Below the pieces are notes generated by a model. It searched no databases. It worked only from the letters and a program-made list of their open reading frames with translations, and was not told the origin of the DNA. From contig CAJTMU010000001.1 in the NCBI GenBank assembly GCA_910577365.1, forward strand, positions 22,954 through 86,953: DNA of 64,000 nucleotides. Reading direction: 5' to 3'. Each line of letters opens with the position of its first letter. Position 1 is the first letter of the stretch. Source of the DNA: an uncultured Oscillospiraceae bacterium. GTDB lineage: Bacteria > Bacillota > Clostridia > Oscillospirales > Ruminococcaceae. Below, one piece after another: positions 1-8,710 of this stretch. The translations under genes and the position numbers were made by a program.

Positions 1-1
1 A

Positions 2-253
2 AACTCCCGCTTCGGGCTGAATGAGCTGGACACCAACGCGGGATATCTTGCCAACGAACGCCAGCGAAGCTGCATAACGCGCGCGGCGCGGGCGGTGAAT
101 GAAGCGCTGGACGGAGTTTTGGCGGGAGTTACCCCCGACGCAATAGGCGTGATGCTGGAGCAGGCTCTTGACGCGGTATATGAGCTTTCGGGGCGCAGGG
201 CAAGCGACGAAGTTATTGACCAGGTTTTCAAGCGCTTCTGCGTAGGCAAATAG
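2..253 (+). CDS. mnmE: tRNA modification GTPase MnmE, C-terminal fragment
   Basis: The window opens inside this gene; only the last 83 codons and the TAG stop are present. The translation is helical and ends in FCVGK, matching the C-terminal F-C-[IV]-G-K motif of MnmE, whose terminal cysteine takes part in cmnm5U/mnm5U modification of the wobble uridine in certain tRNAs. The preceding stretch (NERQRSCITRAARAVNEAL, then the D-E-V-I-D-Q-V-F-K-R-F segment) also fits the MnmE C-terminal helical domain. The GTPase domain lies outside the window. mnmG and the Jag/KH genes often sit nearby but are not seen downstream. Confidence 0.9.
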   Translation, partial: NSRFGLNELDTNAGYLANERQRSCITRAARAVNEALDGVLAGVTPDAIGVMLEQALDAVYELSGRRASDEVIDQVFKRFCVGK

Positions 254-310
254 AGGTAATGCGGATTCACGAGTTGCTCTCGGAGCAAAGGGACGCTCAA
301 AAGCGATCGC

Positions 311-453
311 ATAACGTCCACGCATAAATTTTCCGCAAGTTGATTTTAAAGCAAAGCCCATAAAGCGGACGAAGTTTTCAAATCAAAACCATCGCAGTTT
401 TAGGCAAAGCTGAAAACGCAGCGGTCCAAAAAATTCAAATTCAAATCAGGAGG
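311..453 (+). repeat. Structured intergenic element, copy E1 (5' of first trkA gene)
   Basis: Copy of a palindromic intergenic family. The left motif CGCATAAATTTTCCGCAAG is at 321-339. An inner hairpin (CGCAGTTTT, loop, GAAAACGCAG) is at 393-421. The right end is at 421-453 and runs directly into AATCAGGAGG, the Shine-Dalgarno sequence of the gene at 459. See the family finding. Confidence 0.6.
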
Positions 454-458
454 ACAGC

Positions 459-1079
459 ATGAACATTTTGGTGATAGGCTGCGGCAGAGTCGGAGCGGCT
501 CTGGCGGTAACGCTGGACAGGAAAGGGCATGACGTTTCGGTAATAGACAGAAATCAAGAGCGCTTTGACGAGCTTTCCTCACAGTTCGGCGGCTTCACCA
601 CCACCGGAGTTCCAATTGATCAGGACGTGCTTAAACGCGCGGGTATAAGCACCTGCGATGCGCTTTTCGCCGTCACCGACGAGGACGATATGAATTTGAT
701 GGTGGCGCAGCTCGCAAGGCAGCTTTACAACGTTCCGAAAATCTATGCGCGAATAATTGACATAACAAAGAGTGAGGTTTTCGGGGAGATGGGCATAAAA
801 ATCATCTGCCCCACCAAGCTTACCGTAAACGCGGCGTGCTCCGCGATAGAGGAGGCGGGCGCGGTAAGCGCGGATCTGAATTTTGAGAATCACACCGTAC
901 ATTTTTCATCAATGGATATCCCCGAATCGCTTATCGGAAAAACGCCCTCGGACATCAAATATGAAGCGGGCGAGATTCTTTTTGGGATAATAAGAAAAAA
1001 TGCGGGTCTTGTGATGTACAGCGGGCAGCAGATAACATTTACTGAGGACGACAGGCTGATATTTGCTATCAGGGCGTAA
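459..1079 (+). CDS. TrkA/KtrA-type potassium uptake regulator (RCK), copy 1
   Basis: Cytoplasmic gating subunit of a Trk/Ktr potassium channel. The 206-residue protein has an N-terminal Rossmann RCK-N domain with the nucleotide motif G7-x-G9-x-x-G12 and an acidic residue after the second strand (VIDRN), binding NAD(H) or ATP/ADP. An RCK-C ligand-binding domain follows from about residue 130. The length is typical of single-RCK KtrA proteins. The start follows AGGAGGACAGC with good spacing. A second RCK gene lies 280 bp downstream. The likely channel partner, a TrkH/KtrB protein, is far away at 37608-38981 on the other strand. Confidence 0.85.
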   Translation: MNILVIGCGRVGAALAVTLDRKGHDVSVIDRNQERFDELSSQFGGFTTTGVPIDQDVLKRAGISTCDALFAVTDEDDMNLMVAQLARQLYNVPKIYARIIDITKSEVFGEMGIKIICPTKLTVNAACSAIEEAGAVSADLNFENHTVHFSSMDIPESLIGKTPSDIKYEAGEILFGIIRKNAGLVMYSGQQITFTEDDRLIFAIRA

Positions 1080-1246
1080 AAATCTTCCGACACGTAAAAA
1101 CAAAGCGGTAAAAGGCACTAAAAGCCGAGTGCTGCGGCACATCTATGAATTTTCCGATATTCGCAATGGTGTCACCACTGAACTGAGCTTTGCACAATTT
1201 ACAAGCACCTTGTCTGCGACAATACCTTAATGCTTGTGTAAAACCC

Positions 1247-1356
1247 CGCGTAAATTCGATATCGCAATGGGTCGGCGGTAATAACGCAAAGTGCTATCGC
1301 TGCTGTTCAGAAAATTCTTTTAAATCATTTGTTTTAGATCACCCAAATCAGGAGGA
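1247..1356 (+). repeat. Structured intergenic element, divergent copy E2 (5' of second trkA gene)
   Basis: A shortened, divergent member of the palindromic element family. The left part CGCGTAAATTCGATATCGCA is at 1247-1266, and the right end AGAAAATTCTTTTAAAT is at 1309-1325. After a short AT-rich spacer it runs into AATCAGGAGG in front of the ATG at 1360. The rest of the 280-base gap (1080-1246) has no recognised feature. Confidence 0.45.
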
Positions 1357-1359
1357 AGC

Positions 1360-2022
1360 ATGAGAACAATTATTGTCGGCGGCGGCAAAGTGGGTTTTTA
1401 CCTTGCCAAAACGCTGTTGGAGCATGATTATGATATTACTATCATAGAGCGCGACAAGGAGCAGAGCAAATTCTGCGCCAACAATCTGGACGCAGAAGTC
1501 AGCTGCGGAAACGGCACAGCAGTAGAGTCACTCGAAGCCTGCGGCGCGGACAGGGCGGACGCGGTAATAGCAGTGATGGGCAGGGACGAAAGCAATCTTG
1601 TGTGCTGTCAGATAGCAAAAGAGAAATTCGGAGTAAAGAGAACCATCGCAAAGGTGAATAATCCCAAAAACGCCGAAGCAATGAAAAGCCTTGGGGTAGA
1701 TATAGTTATTTCCGCGACGGATAATATAATCCGCCAGCTGGAGCACGAAGTGGATATAAGTGCTATAAAAGAGCTGATAAAGCTGAGCGACGACGAAGCC
1801 TCACTTCTGGAAATAACCATTCCGAGGGACTACCCGTTGGAAGGAAAAAAGCTGTTTGAGCTTCCGCTGCCGCAGGGGTGCAATATTGCCTGCATAAACC
1901 GCGGCGGAAGAACGATAATCCCTCGCGGTCAGACAACACTTTGCGGTGGGGATACCGTACTTATCGTAACTCTGCGCTCGGTGGAAAAGGAACTGAGCAG
2001 GGCACTGAAAATAAAGGATTAA
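1360..2022 (+). CDS. TrkA/KtrA-type potassium uptake regulator (RCK), copy 2
   Basis: Second RCK protein, 220 residues. It has an N-terminal G-x-G-x-x-G nucleotide fold (IVGGGKVGF) followed by an acidic strand end (IIERD), and a C-terminal RCK-C domain from about residue 135 ending in the hydrophobic TVLIVTL strand. It probably forms, with the previous gene or as a homomer, the ring that gates a TrkH/KtrB channel. Two adjacent single-RCK genes could form a heteromeric ring equivalent to the double-RCK TrkA of enterobacteria, but this is inference. The start has AGGAGGAAGC upstream. The DUF4261 gene follows 20 bp later with its own GGAGG. Confidence 0.85.
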   Translation: MRTIIVGGGKVGFYLAKTLLEHDYDITIIERDKEQSKFCANNLDAEVSCGNGTAVESLEACGADRADAVIAVMGRDESNLVCCQIAKEKFGVKRTIAKVNNPKNAEAMKSLGVDIVISATDNIIRQLEHEVDISAIKELIKLSDDEASLLEITIPRDYPLEGKKLFELPLPQGCNIACINRGGRTIIPRGQTTLCGGDTVLIVTLRSVEKELSRALKIKD

Positions 2023-2042
2023 CATAACCGGAGGAAACGGCG

Positions 2043-2825
2043 ATGTCCGACAAAAAGAAAAAAAGCGACGTGGGAAGTTTTGCGGGCTTTGCGCTGCTGA
2101 GCGAGGCGGAATGGAGCAAGGCAAAGTTTATAGAGGATATGAAAACTGAATGGGGCGTTGACATTCCCGACGAAAAGCCGGAGGAAAACGATGTTGTTTA
2201 CGCTCCCGTCGGCGATTTTACGCTGGTTATCGGAATGATGCCTGCGCCCGTGCCCGACGGTGCTCCCGAGCATTTTGCGCGCGGAAATTATATGTGGCGT
2301 GACGCCGTGGAAACCGTAAAAAGTCATAAAGCACACCTGCTCATATGTATACTCGGTGATAACGGAGATTTACTCGAAAAAGGCCGGCTTTACGTAATGG
2401 CAAGCGCCGCCGTTTTAAAGCAGGACAGCGCAATAGCCTTTTACCAAGAAGGCGCGGTGTATGAGCCGGCAATGTATCTTGTATGTGCAAGAATGATAAA
2501 ATCTCAGCAAATCCCGCTCTTGAACTGGGTATGGTTCGGATTATATAACGACGGCAAAATGGCGGGCTGCTATACCTACGGAATGAGGAGGTTCGGCAAG
2601 GAGGAAATGGAGGTATACACCGCCTCGGAAAACGCCGACCTTAACGCAATACGGGAGTTTGTGCTAAGTGTGGCTACATATGTTATTGACAGCGATGTAA
2701 CGCTTCGTGACGGCGAAACTATAGGGTTTACCGAGAAGCAGAAGCTCCCCATTACATTAAGCAAGGGCATACTGATTGACGGGCATACGCTTAAGATAGC
2801 TTACGGAACCGATTATACCGGATAG
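2043..2825 (+). CDS. DUF4261 domain protein
   Basis: A 260-residue soluble protein of unknown function. The opening GFALLSEAEWSKAKFIEDMK, the middle PAPVPDG and HKAHLLICILGD segments, NWVWFGLY, and the end DGETIGFTEKQKLPIT match what I recall of DUF4261, a family of cytosolic proteins found scattered in Firmicutes and enterobacteria. No signal peptide, membrane segment or catalytic motif is visible. It follows the second trkA gene by 20 bp (GGAGG 8 bases before the ATG), so it is probably cotranscribed, but nothing links it functionally to potassium transport. Confidence 0.7.
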   Translation: MSDKKKKSDVGSFAGFALLSEAEWSKAKFIEDMKTEWGVDIPDEKPEENDVVYAPVGDFTLVIGMMPAPVPDGAPEHFARGNYMWRDAVETVKSHKAHLLICILGDNGDLLEKGRLYVMASAAVLKQDSAIAFYQEGAVYEPAMYLVCARMIKSQQIPLLNWVWFGLYNDGKMAGCYTYGMRRFGKEEMEVYTASENADLNAIREFVLSVATYVIDSDVTLRDGETIGFTEKQKLPITLSKGILIDGHTLKIAYGTDYTG

Positions 2826-2867
2826 TTCACTGAAACGCGGCATATTATACTGCAAAACGGAAATAAT

Positions 2868-2906
2868 TTGAAAGGGGCAGGCTCCCCGAGGGAGCGTGAT
2901 ATTATG
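2868..2906 (+). promoter_or_regulatory. Shine-Dalgarno plus hairpin leader, copy H1
   Basis: GAAAGGGG (2870-2877) is followed by the perfect stem GCTCCC/GGGAGC (2881-2895) and then GTGATATTATG, so the start codon at 2904 lies directly 3' of the hairpin. The 3' arm GAGGGAG can itself act as a Shine-Dalgarno for this ATG. Near-identical arrangements occur before the genes starting at 22158 and 41364. Confidence 0.55.
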
Positions 2907-5234
2907 GAAGATAAGAAAAAAACGGGCAAGTTTAAAAAGCCCGTTCCCGAGATTTCAAGAAAAAATCCCCCCGAAGCGGAAAAGAAGCCCGCTCCCAAAA
3001 GAAGACCTCAGGGCAGTACTGTTTTCGCGCTGGATATCGGCACAAACAGTGTTGTGGGTATTCTTGCGGAAAAAAGCGGCGGCGCATACAAAATACTTGA
3101 TATGGAAACCGCACAGCACAGCAAGCGCTCCATGCGCGACGGTCAGATAGAGGATATCGCGGCGGTTGCGGAGGTAATAAAAAGAGTAAAGGCAAAGCTG
3201 GAAAAGCGCAGCGGAATAGAGCTTACAAAGGTTTGTATAGCTGCGGCGGGGCGCACACTGAAAACCGTGCGGGCGACATGGGAGCATGCTCTGCCGCCCG
3301 AAAAGACGCTAACCGCCAAGGACGCGAAAAAAGCAGAACTTGAGGCAGTGCGCCGCACCTCGGACAAGTTTGCGGAAGAAAATCAGGGTGACTCCTCCTA
3401 CTGTGTCGGGCACAGCGTGGTGTCGATAATGCTGGACGGTTACAAGGTAGCTACTCCTGTAGGACACCGCGGCGAAATGCTCACAACCGAAATCATCGCG
3501 GCGTTTCTCCCCGCATTCGTGGTGGAAAGCCTTTGCTCCGCTATTGACAGAGCGGGACTTACGGCGGCCGGGCTTACGCTGGAGCCTATCGCGGCAATGA
3601 ACGTCATCGTGCCGCCCGACCTGCGGCTGATAAATATTGCACTGTGCGATATCGGCGCGGGAACGTCGGACGTAGCGATATCGCGCGACGGAAGCGTGGT
3701 CGCTTACGGAATGGCAACAGTTGCGGGCGACGAGGTGACCGAGGACCTTATGAAGCGCCTGCTGGTGGATTTTCAGACCGCTGAGCGGATAAAGTCCTGT
3801 ACTGACGAGCAGATGACCTACACCGATATACTGCTTGCAGAGCACACCGTAACGGACAGAGCGCTTACCGAACTGCTGGCACCCTCAGCGGAAACGCTTG
3901 CCGAAACCATTGCCGCGGAAATACTCAAGGCAAACCTCATTCCTCCGCAAGCGGTATTTCTGGTGGGTGGCGGCAGCAAACTGAGAGGTCTTTCCGAAAA
4001 GCTTGCTGAAAAGCTGGAGCTTGACCCGAGCAGGGTCACGGTAGGACGGCGGGAGCTTATGCGGGGAATTACAGCGCCCGATGATCTGCAAATAGGCGCA
4101 GAGCATGCTACGCCTTTGGGTATAGCCATAACCAACAGCGAGGGACTGTCTTACGACTTCACGACCATAACCCTAAACGGCAATAAAATACGCGCATTGG
4201 GCACAAGCCGCCTTACAATATTTGAGCTTCTGCCGCTCGGAGATATAAGCCCCGAAACGCTCACGGCAAAAGCGGGCGAAGATCTTACCTTTACACTGAA
4301 CGGAGAGCGCGTTACACTTCATGGAACACCCGCAAAGCCCGCGGAAATAATCATAGACGGCAGACACGCCTCAATGGATTCTACAGTGGGCGGCGGTGAC
4401 GAAGTGGAGGTTACCCCTGCGGAAAACGGCGCAGATGCATCCGCAAGGCTGTCGGATTATATCGAGATACCGGTGGTTTCCTCCATAACCGTAACGCTCC
4501 TCGGAGACGAATGGAGTTTAAAGCGCAGGATTTTCGTAAACGGACGCCCGGTTTCTTCAGATCGTGACATACATAACGGCGATGATATCTTAGAGCATTC
4601 CGTGACCTTAGGCGAGCTGCTCAATTCTGCAAAGGTAACGGGCAGGGTGCTTCTTAACGGAAAACAGCAGTCACGCGAAACGGTGCTGTGCGATGGAGAT
4701 GTGATAGAGGAATCAAGCTCCGCATCGATAAAGATGCTTCAGCCCGAAACGGACGTGCCCACCCCCGCAAAGGAGAAGGAGCAAACGCTATTACCCCCTT
4801 CCGAAAACACCTCCAAAATTGAGTCGCCCGTTCAAAGTGAACCAATGGTTCAATCAGTGCATTCGCCTAAGCCCGATCAACCTGCTCAACCCATTCAAAC
4901 TGTTCAACCTGAGCAATCTGAACAATCTGAGCAATCTGAGCAACCCAAATATTCCGACCAGCCTGACCAGCCGATTCAATCCGTACCAACTGTATCACCC
5001 GTGCAGCCCGAGCCTGAAAAGGACGCGAACGGGATATCCATTTCTTTTAATGGAATGGAATGTACCCTCCCTCTGCCCGAAGACGGACGCCAACCAATAT
5101 TCTTGGATATTACATCTGCTTTTTCGGACGACCCCACAACACTGCTTGCGCACTCTAATATAATTACAATAAACGGAAAATTTGCGAGGCTGGATGAGGA
5201 AATTCACGATGGAGATGTTATAGTTATTGAATAA
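2904..5234 (+). CDS. Long FtsA-like actin-fold ATPase with C-terminal repeats
   Basis: A 776-residue member of the FtsA/PilM actin-like superfamily. After a basic N-terminal tail come the phosphate-1 loop (FALDIGTNSVVGIL), an inserted SHS2-like region, phosphate-2 (LCDIGAGTSDVAI) and the adenosine motif (LVGGGSKLRGL). This core ends near residue 420, the normal FtsA size. The remaining ~350 residues hold several small beta-units with the signature N-G...D-G-D-x-I, broken by a Pro/Gln/Glu/Ser-rich linker (about residues 625-705, with repeated EQS triplets). The role is inferred to be membrane-associated scaffolding in division or envelope assembly. The ATG at 2904 is preferred to an in-frame TTG at 2868 because the latter reads through the H1 hairpin. 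Confidence 0.75.
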   Translation: MEDKKKTGKFKKPVPEISRKNPPEAEKKPAPKRRPQGSTVFALDIGTNSVVGILAEKSGGAYKILDMETAQHSKRSMRDGQIEDIAAVAEVIKRVKAKLEKRSGIELTKVCIAAAGRTLKTVRATWEHALPPEKTLTAKDAKKAELEAVRRTSDKFAEENQGDSSYCVGHSVVSIMLDGYKVATPVGHRGEMLTTEIIAAFLPAFVVESLCSAIDRAGLTAAGLTLEPIAAMNVIVPPDLRLINIALCDIGAGTSDVAISRDGSVVAYGMATVAGDEVTEDLMKRLLVDFQTAERIKSCTDEQMTYTDILLAEHTVTDRALTELLAPSAETLAETIAAEILKANLIPPQAVFLVGGGSKLRGLSEKLAEKLELDPSRVTVGRRELMRGITAPDDLQIGAEHATPLGIAITNSEGLSYDFTTITLNGNKIRALGTSRLTIFELLPLGDISPETLTAKAGEDLTFTLNGERVTLHGTPAKPAEIIIDGRHASMDSTVGGGDEVEVTPAENGADASARLSDYIEIPVVSSITVTLLGDEWSLKRRIFVNGRPVSSDRDIHNGDDILEHSVTLGELLNSAKVTGRVLLNGKQQSRETVLCDGDVIEESSSASIKMLQPETDVPTPAKEKEQTLLPPSENTSKIESPVQSEPMVQSVHSPKPDQPAQPIQTVQPEQSEQSEQSEQPKYSDQPDQPIQSVPTVSPVQPEPEKDANGISISFNGMECTLPLPEDGRQPIFLDITSAFSDDPTTLLAHSNIITINGKFARLDEEIHDGDVIVIE

Positions 5235-5247
5235 ATTTGGAGTGAAA

Positions 5248-6831
5248 ATGAACCTTTTGAAAAAAACAGCCGCTTTTCTTTTGGGAATATTTATGCTGTG
5301 CGGCTGCCAGAGCATACCCGATCGCTCCGACAGCACTGCTGTAAGTGAAAGTTCCGAGCCGAAGACCGAAGAAGCGGAGAATATTGAGGAGATTTCTCCT
5401 ACACTTTACGATATATATAAATCCGACGAGCTTATAAAGCTAAACGCTGAAGGCGGCGTATTTAACGGCAGTGTGCGTACTGACGGAGAATACGACGGTC
5501 ACGGATATATAGTGCTGGACAAGGGAATGACACTTACACACATCGCCGAAATACCGCAGCCGCAGCACTACCGAGTTATTATCGCCGCGAAATCGGAAAA
5601 AGGAGCGGTCATAAGACTTACAGCTAAGACCCGTACTGAGGGAATGTTTTACATTGAGCCGTCCGACGATATGGGCTACGGACTTTATGCCGTCGACTGT
5701 ATATATATGTCGGAGGGCGCTATGCTGCTCAACTTTACCGTGGAGAGCGGAAGCGCCGCAATAGACTACATTATGCTGGAGGATACCGACTCCGTAAACC
5801 CCGAAGCGTATCTTGTACACTCCTCATCAGTAAGCTCCAACGCGTCGGTTTCGGCGATAGGGGTAATGAAATATCTTACAGACACCTTCGGCAGCGGAAT
5901 TATAACCGCCCAAAACGTAACGCCCGCCACCAACGCGGAGATTGAGGCAATATACAAGGAAACGGGACGATATCCCGCAATTCGATGCGGAGAGCTTGCG
6001 CTGTCGCTTCTTGACAAGGAATCCGAAAGAGCTGAGGAGGAAATTCAGCTTGCTCTGGAGTGGGGAGAAAAGGGCGGTCTTGTGTCCTACACATGGCACT
6101 GGTACTCTCCTGATACAAGCCGAGCCGCGCTGACCTCCGAAACCAATTTCCGGCTCACCTCGGCTATCGGCGGTCAGGACATGGAGCAGCTTGCGATATC
6201 CGGCGCGGAGGAGGTGCAGCTTCTGCACGACAACGGCTTCGTATCAGACAAAATGTTTGCACTGATAAACGATCTGGATAAGATTGCGGAAGTTCTCAAA
6301 CGTTTTGACAAGGCAGATGTTCCCGTTATTTGGCAGCCTATTCCCGATGGTGAGAGCGAGTTGTACTGGTGGGGCGGAAACAGCGAAGAATATAAAAAAC
6401 TGTGGGAATTTATATTCAAGCGCCTCAATAAGTTTCACGGTCTTGGCAACCTCATATGGGTATGGAACGGCAGTGACTCGGAATTTTACCCCGGGAACAG
6501 TTATTGCGACATTATAGGTCAAGGCATATTTGAGAAATCGGACTCCGCGTTTGCTGGCAGATTCTCGGCACTGTCCGAACTTCCCGACATGCAAAAAAAG
6601 CCTATGGCAATAACCTCCTGCGACAGCCTGCCTAAGCCCGAATATATGCTCCGCGACAACGCCATGTGGCTTTGGTTCGCCATAGGCAGCGGCAGCTATA
6701 TAGTTGACAGCGAGGGAAACCTATCAGAGGTATACACCGACTGGCAAAGCCTGTATAACGCTTACAACAGCAAGATATGCCTGACTCTTGACGAGCTTCC
6801 CGATTTCAATCAATATGCGCTTAGTGATTAG
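5248..6831 (+). CDS. GH26-like lipoprotein, catalytic residues apparently lost
   Basis: Secreted lipoprotein of 527 residues. The signal peptide ends in the lipobox L-C-G-C (about residues 17-20). A beta-sandwich, CBM-like domain spans about 50-185 and a GH26 mannanase-like barrel about 200-520. GH26 landmarks are visible: YTWHWYSP, YWWGG followed by EEYKKLWEF, NLIWVWNG, and the YPG..Y.DIIG motif. In the usual R-P-L-H-E acid/base motif this protein has Q363-P-I-P-D367. In the usual K-P-x-A-x-T-E nucleophile motif it has K-P-M-A-I-T-S457. It may therefore be a glycan-binding pseudoenzyme. The ATG at 5248 follows TTGGAG, 13 bases after the FtsA-like stop. Confidence 0.75.
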   Translation: MNLLKKTAAFLLGIFMLCGCQSIPDRSDSTAVSESSEPKTEEAENIEEISPTLYDIYKSDELIKLNAEGGVFNGSVRTDGEYDGHGYIVLDKGMTLTHIAEIPQPQHYRVIIAAKSEKGAVIRLTAKTRTEGMFYIEPSDDMGYGLYAVDCIYMSEGAMLLNFTVESGSAAIDYIMLEDTDSVNPEAYLVHSSSVSSNASVSAIGVMKYLTDTFGSGIITAQNVTPATNAEIEAIYKETGRYPAIRCGELALSLLDKESERAEEEIQLALEWGEKGGLVSYTWHWYSPDTSRAALTSETNFRLTSAIGGQDMEQLAISGAEEVQLLHDNGFVSDKMFALINDLDKIAEVLKRFDKADVPVIWQPIPDGESELYWWGGNSEEYKKLWEFIFKRLNKFHGLGNLIWVWNGSDSEFYPGNSYCDIIGQGIFEKSDSAFAGRFSALSELPDMQKKPMAITSCDSLPKPEYMLRDNAMWLWFAIGSGSYIVDSEGNLSEVYTDWQSLYNAYNSKICLTLDELPDFNQYALSD

Positions 6832-6952
6832 CGCAGAGATTTGTCAGCAAAGCCTTATGCTTATTCCCGATTTCTGTGCGGACGACTTTGCAAAAATGTC
6901 TGTATGGCGGTCAAATTTAGCATCAAGGCTTAATTATAAAGGAGAATTACTT

Positions 6953-8317
6953 ATGAAGAAATTTATGGCTATCATGGCAGCGGCCGCACTTGTGCTTTCG
7001 CTTACCGCATGCAAAAATGACACGGTATCCGACAGTGGATCAAGCGCAGCGGACAGCAGTGCTGCTGACAACACCTCCAGCAGCGGCGACAATGCAGGCG
7101 ACAGCCGCACAAATGCCGACACAACCGAAAACGAAGTGCCCGAAAGCGAGGATAGCAAGGGCGAATCACAGGATGCTATCGAGGAAATACCCTATACCTT
7201 GGGCGGAGAGCTAACTCCGACTATGATAGCTAATTCGCGCTATAACGTTGGAAATCAGGTTAGGCTTGTGGAATTTTTTAAGAAGCTTCAAGCGGGTGAA
7301 GAGGTTACCGCCGCATTCCTCGGCGGGTCTATCACGCAAGGGTCTTCCGCGGGCAACGACCTGTGCTACGCGCGGCTTACCGCCAACTGGATTCAGGAGC
7401 AGTTCCCTGATTCCACTGTTAATTATGTAAACGCGGGAATAGGCGCAACAGGCTCCTATATAGGAGTTCACCGCTGCGACAAAGATGTGCTCTCACATGA
7501 ACCTGACATAGTTTTTGTAGATTTCTCTGTAAATGACACCACAGAGCACACCGAGTTGAATAAGCTCACTTATGAAAGTCTTATGAGAAAGCTGTGGTTC
7601 GCTGAAAGCAGTCCTGCGGTAGTTACCATCGCGATGACGCAGGACAACGGCACCAGCTTCCAGGATTATCACGGAGAGATCGTGAAGAGATATGATATCC
7701 CCATGATATCCTACAAAGACGCCATACTCGATATAATTGACAAAGGCTACATAAAATGGACGGACATTTCCGACGATAACATTCACCCCAATGTTCCGGG
7801 ACATGCCCTGCTTACCGATCTCATCACCAATTACCTCCAATCCGTGATTGATAATCTCGACAGCATAAGCGGTGAGGAAAGTGATTTCTCACAGCCTGCA
7901 GAATCCGGTGAAAAATACCTTAACGCCAAACTGCTCACACCCATTGATACCGAGCCAGTTTCTCTGGGCGCATTTGCAGTAAGGGACGCTGCATTCGGCG
8001 GCTTTAACGGCAGCTGGATGCTCAAATCCTCTGACGGACAGTTCACCGAAGCGGACGGCATTGAGTTCAAAGTGACCGCGAAAAACATCGGGCTTATCTA
8101 TGGCAAGACCATCAGCAACCCCGTTAAGGCGGATATATTTATTGACGGTGAACTTATAACCACTCTTGATACCGACTTCAGCGGCGGCTGGGGCAACTAT
8201 GCGGAGTTTGCGGAAATAGCGGTGTTCCCTGATGAAGGCGAACATACCCTGAAAATCGTTCCGCAGTCCAAAGATGGCGCTGCGGCAATGTATATCTCAG
8301 CGATAACAATAAGCTGA
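6953..8317 (+). CDS. Secreted SGNH/GDSL-type esterase lipoprotein
   Basis: A 454-residue lipoprotein probably removing acetyl or other ester groups from plant polysaccharide. The signal peptide ends in L-T-A-C, followed by a Ser/Asp/Asn-rich linker to about residue 85. The SGNH hydrolase domain shows the catalytic Ser126 in F-L-G-G-S-I-T, the block-II glycine in NAGIGATGS, Asn194 in FSVND, and the D275-N-I-H278 dyad. Residues ~330-454 form a beta-rich, possibly carbohydrate-binding domain. The ATG at 6953 has AAAGGAG upstream; a longer in-frame reading from 6788 would overlap the GH26-like gene and hide the signal peptide. It is likely co-expressed with that gene. Confidence 0.85.
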   Translation: MKKFMAIMAAAALVLSLTACKNDTVSDSGSSAADSSAADNTSSSGDNAGDSRTNADTTENEVPESEDSKGESQDAIEEIPYTLGGELTPTMIANSRYNVGNQVRLVEFFKKLQAGEEVTAAFLGGSITQGSSAGNDLCYARLTANWIQEQFPDSTVNYVNAGIGATGSYIGVHRCDKDVLSHEPDIVFVDFSVNDTTEHTELNKLTYESLMRKLWFAESSPAVVTIAMTQDNGTSFQDYHGEIVKRYDIPMISYKDAILDIIDKGYIKWTDISDDNIHPNVPGHALLTDLITNYLQSVIDNLDSISGEESDFSQPAESGEKYLNAKLLTPIDTEPVSLGAFAVRDAAFGGFNGSWMLKSSDGQFTEADGIEFKVTAKNIGLIYGKTISNPVKADIFIDGELITTLDTDFSGGWGNYAEFAEIAVFPDEGEHTLKIVPQSKDGAAAMYISAITIS

Positions 8318-8339
8318 CAGAAAATATTTACCATTAAAA

Positions 8340-8375
8340 GCGGCAGCCTATATGGCTGCCGCACAGTCTTTATAT
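8340..8375 (+). terminator. Rho-independent terminator after the SGNH esterase
   Basis: Perfect 9-bp stem GCGGCAGCC / GGCTGCCGC with a short TATAT loop (8340-8362), followed by a T-containing tract. It lies 23 bases after the esterase stop. Confidence 0.8.
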
Positions 8376-8710
8376 AAAGTGTGGATCTAACCCGATTTAT
8401 TTAAGGCAATATCACACAATTATTGTCAAGCAATTGCACAGTATATTTTAGTCAAATTGTACAAGTTCAACGAGAGCCTGAATGCATAATACGCGGCGAA
8501 GCAAAGTGTTGTGCATTCAGGCTATTGCGAAGAATTTCCTGAGTCAGCACTGCGTTGCGATAACTTTTTCTACAAACTTTGAGCTGCCTCTTTAGAGAGC
8601 AGCTCTGAAAAATATGCGTTTTGCAGATTATTTCTGTGTCCACGACCGCTGAGGTTTTTTTCGTCAATATACGTGAATGCAAGCAGTCGTTTATGTATTT
8701 GGCTATACTG
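8376..8710. other. Gene-free region with inverted repeats
   Basis: No convincing gene. The region holds an inverted repeat GCCTGAATGCA (8475-8485) / TGCATTCAGGC (8512-8522), and a stem GAGCTGC...GCAGCTC (about 8580-8605). The sequence TGCGTTGC..TAACTTTTTCTAC (about 8548-8570) recurs in inverted orientation at about 20200-20225. The T-rich side of 8640-8700 could end the GH5 operon arriving from the right, but no clean terminator is visible. Confidence 0.4.

Noticed and set aside
8467..8682. 71-codon minus-strand frame downstream of the GH5 gene
   Set aside because: It crosses two inverted repeats and a dispersed repeat; the sequence looks like translated repeat, not protein.
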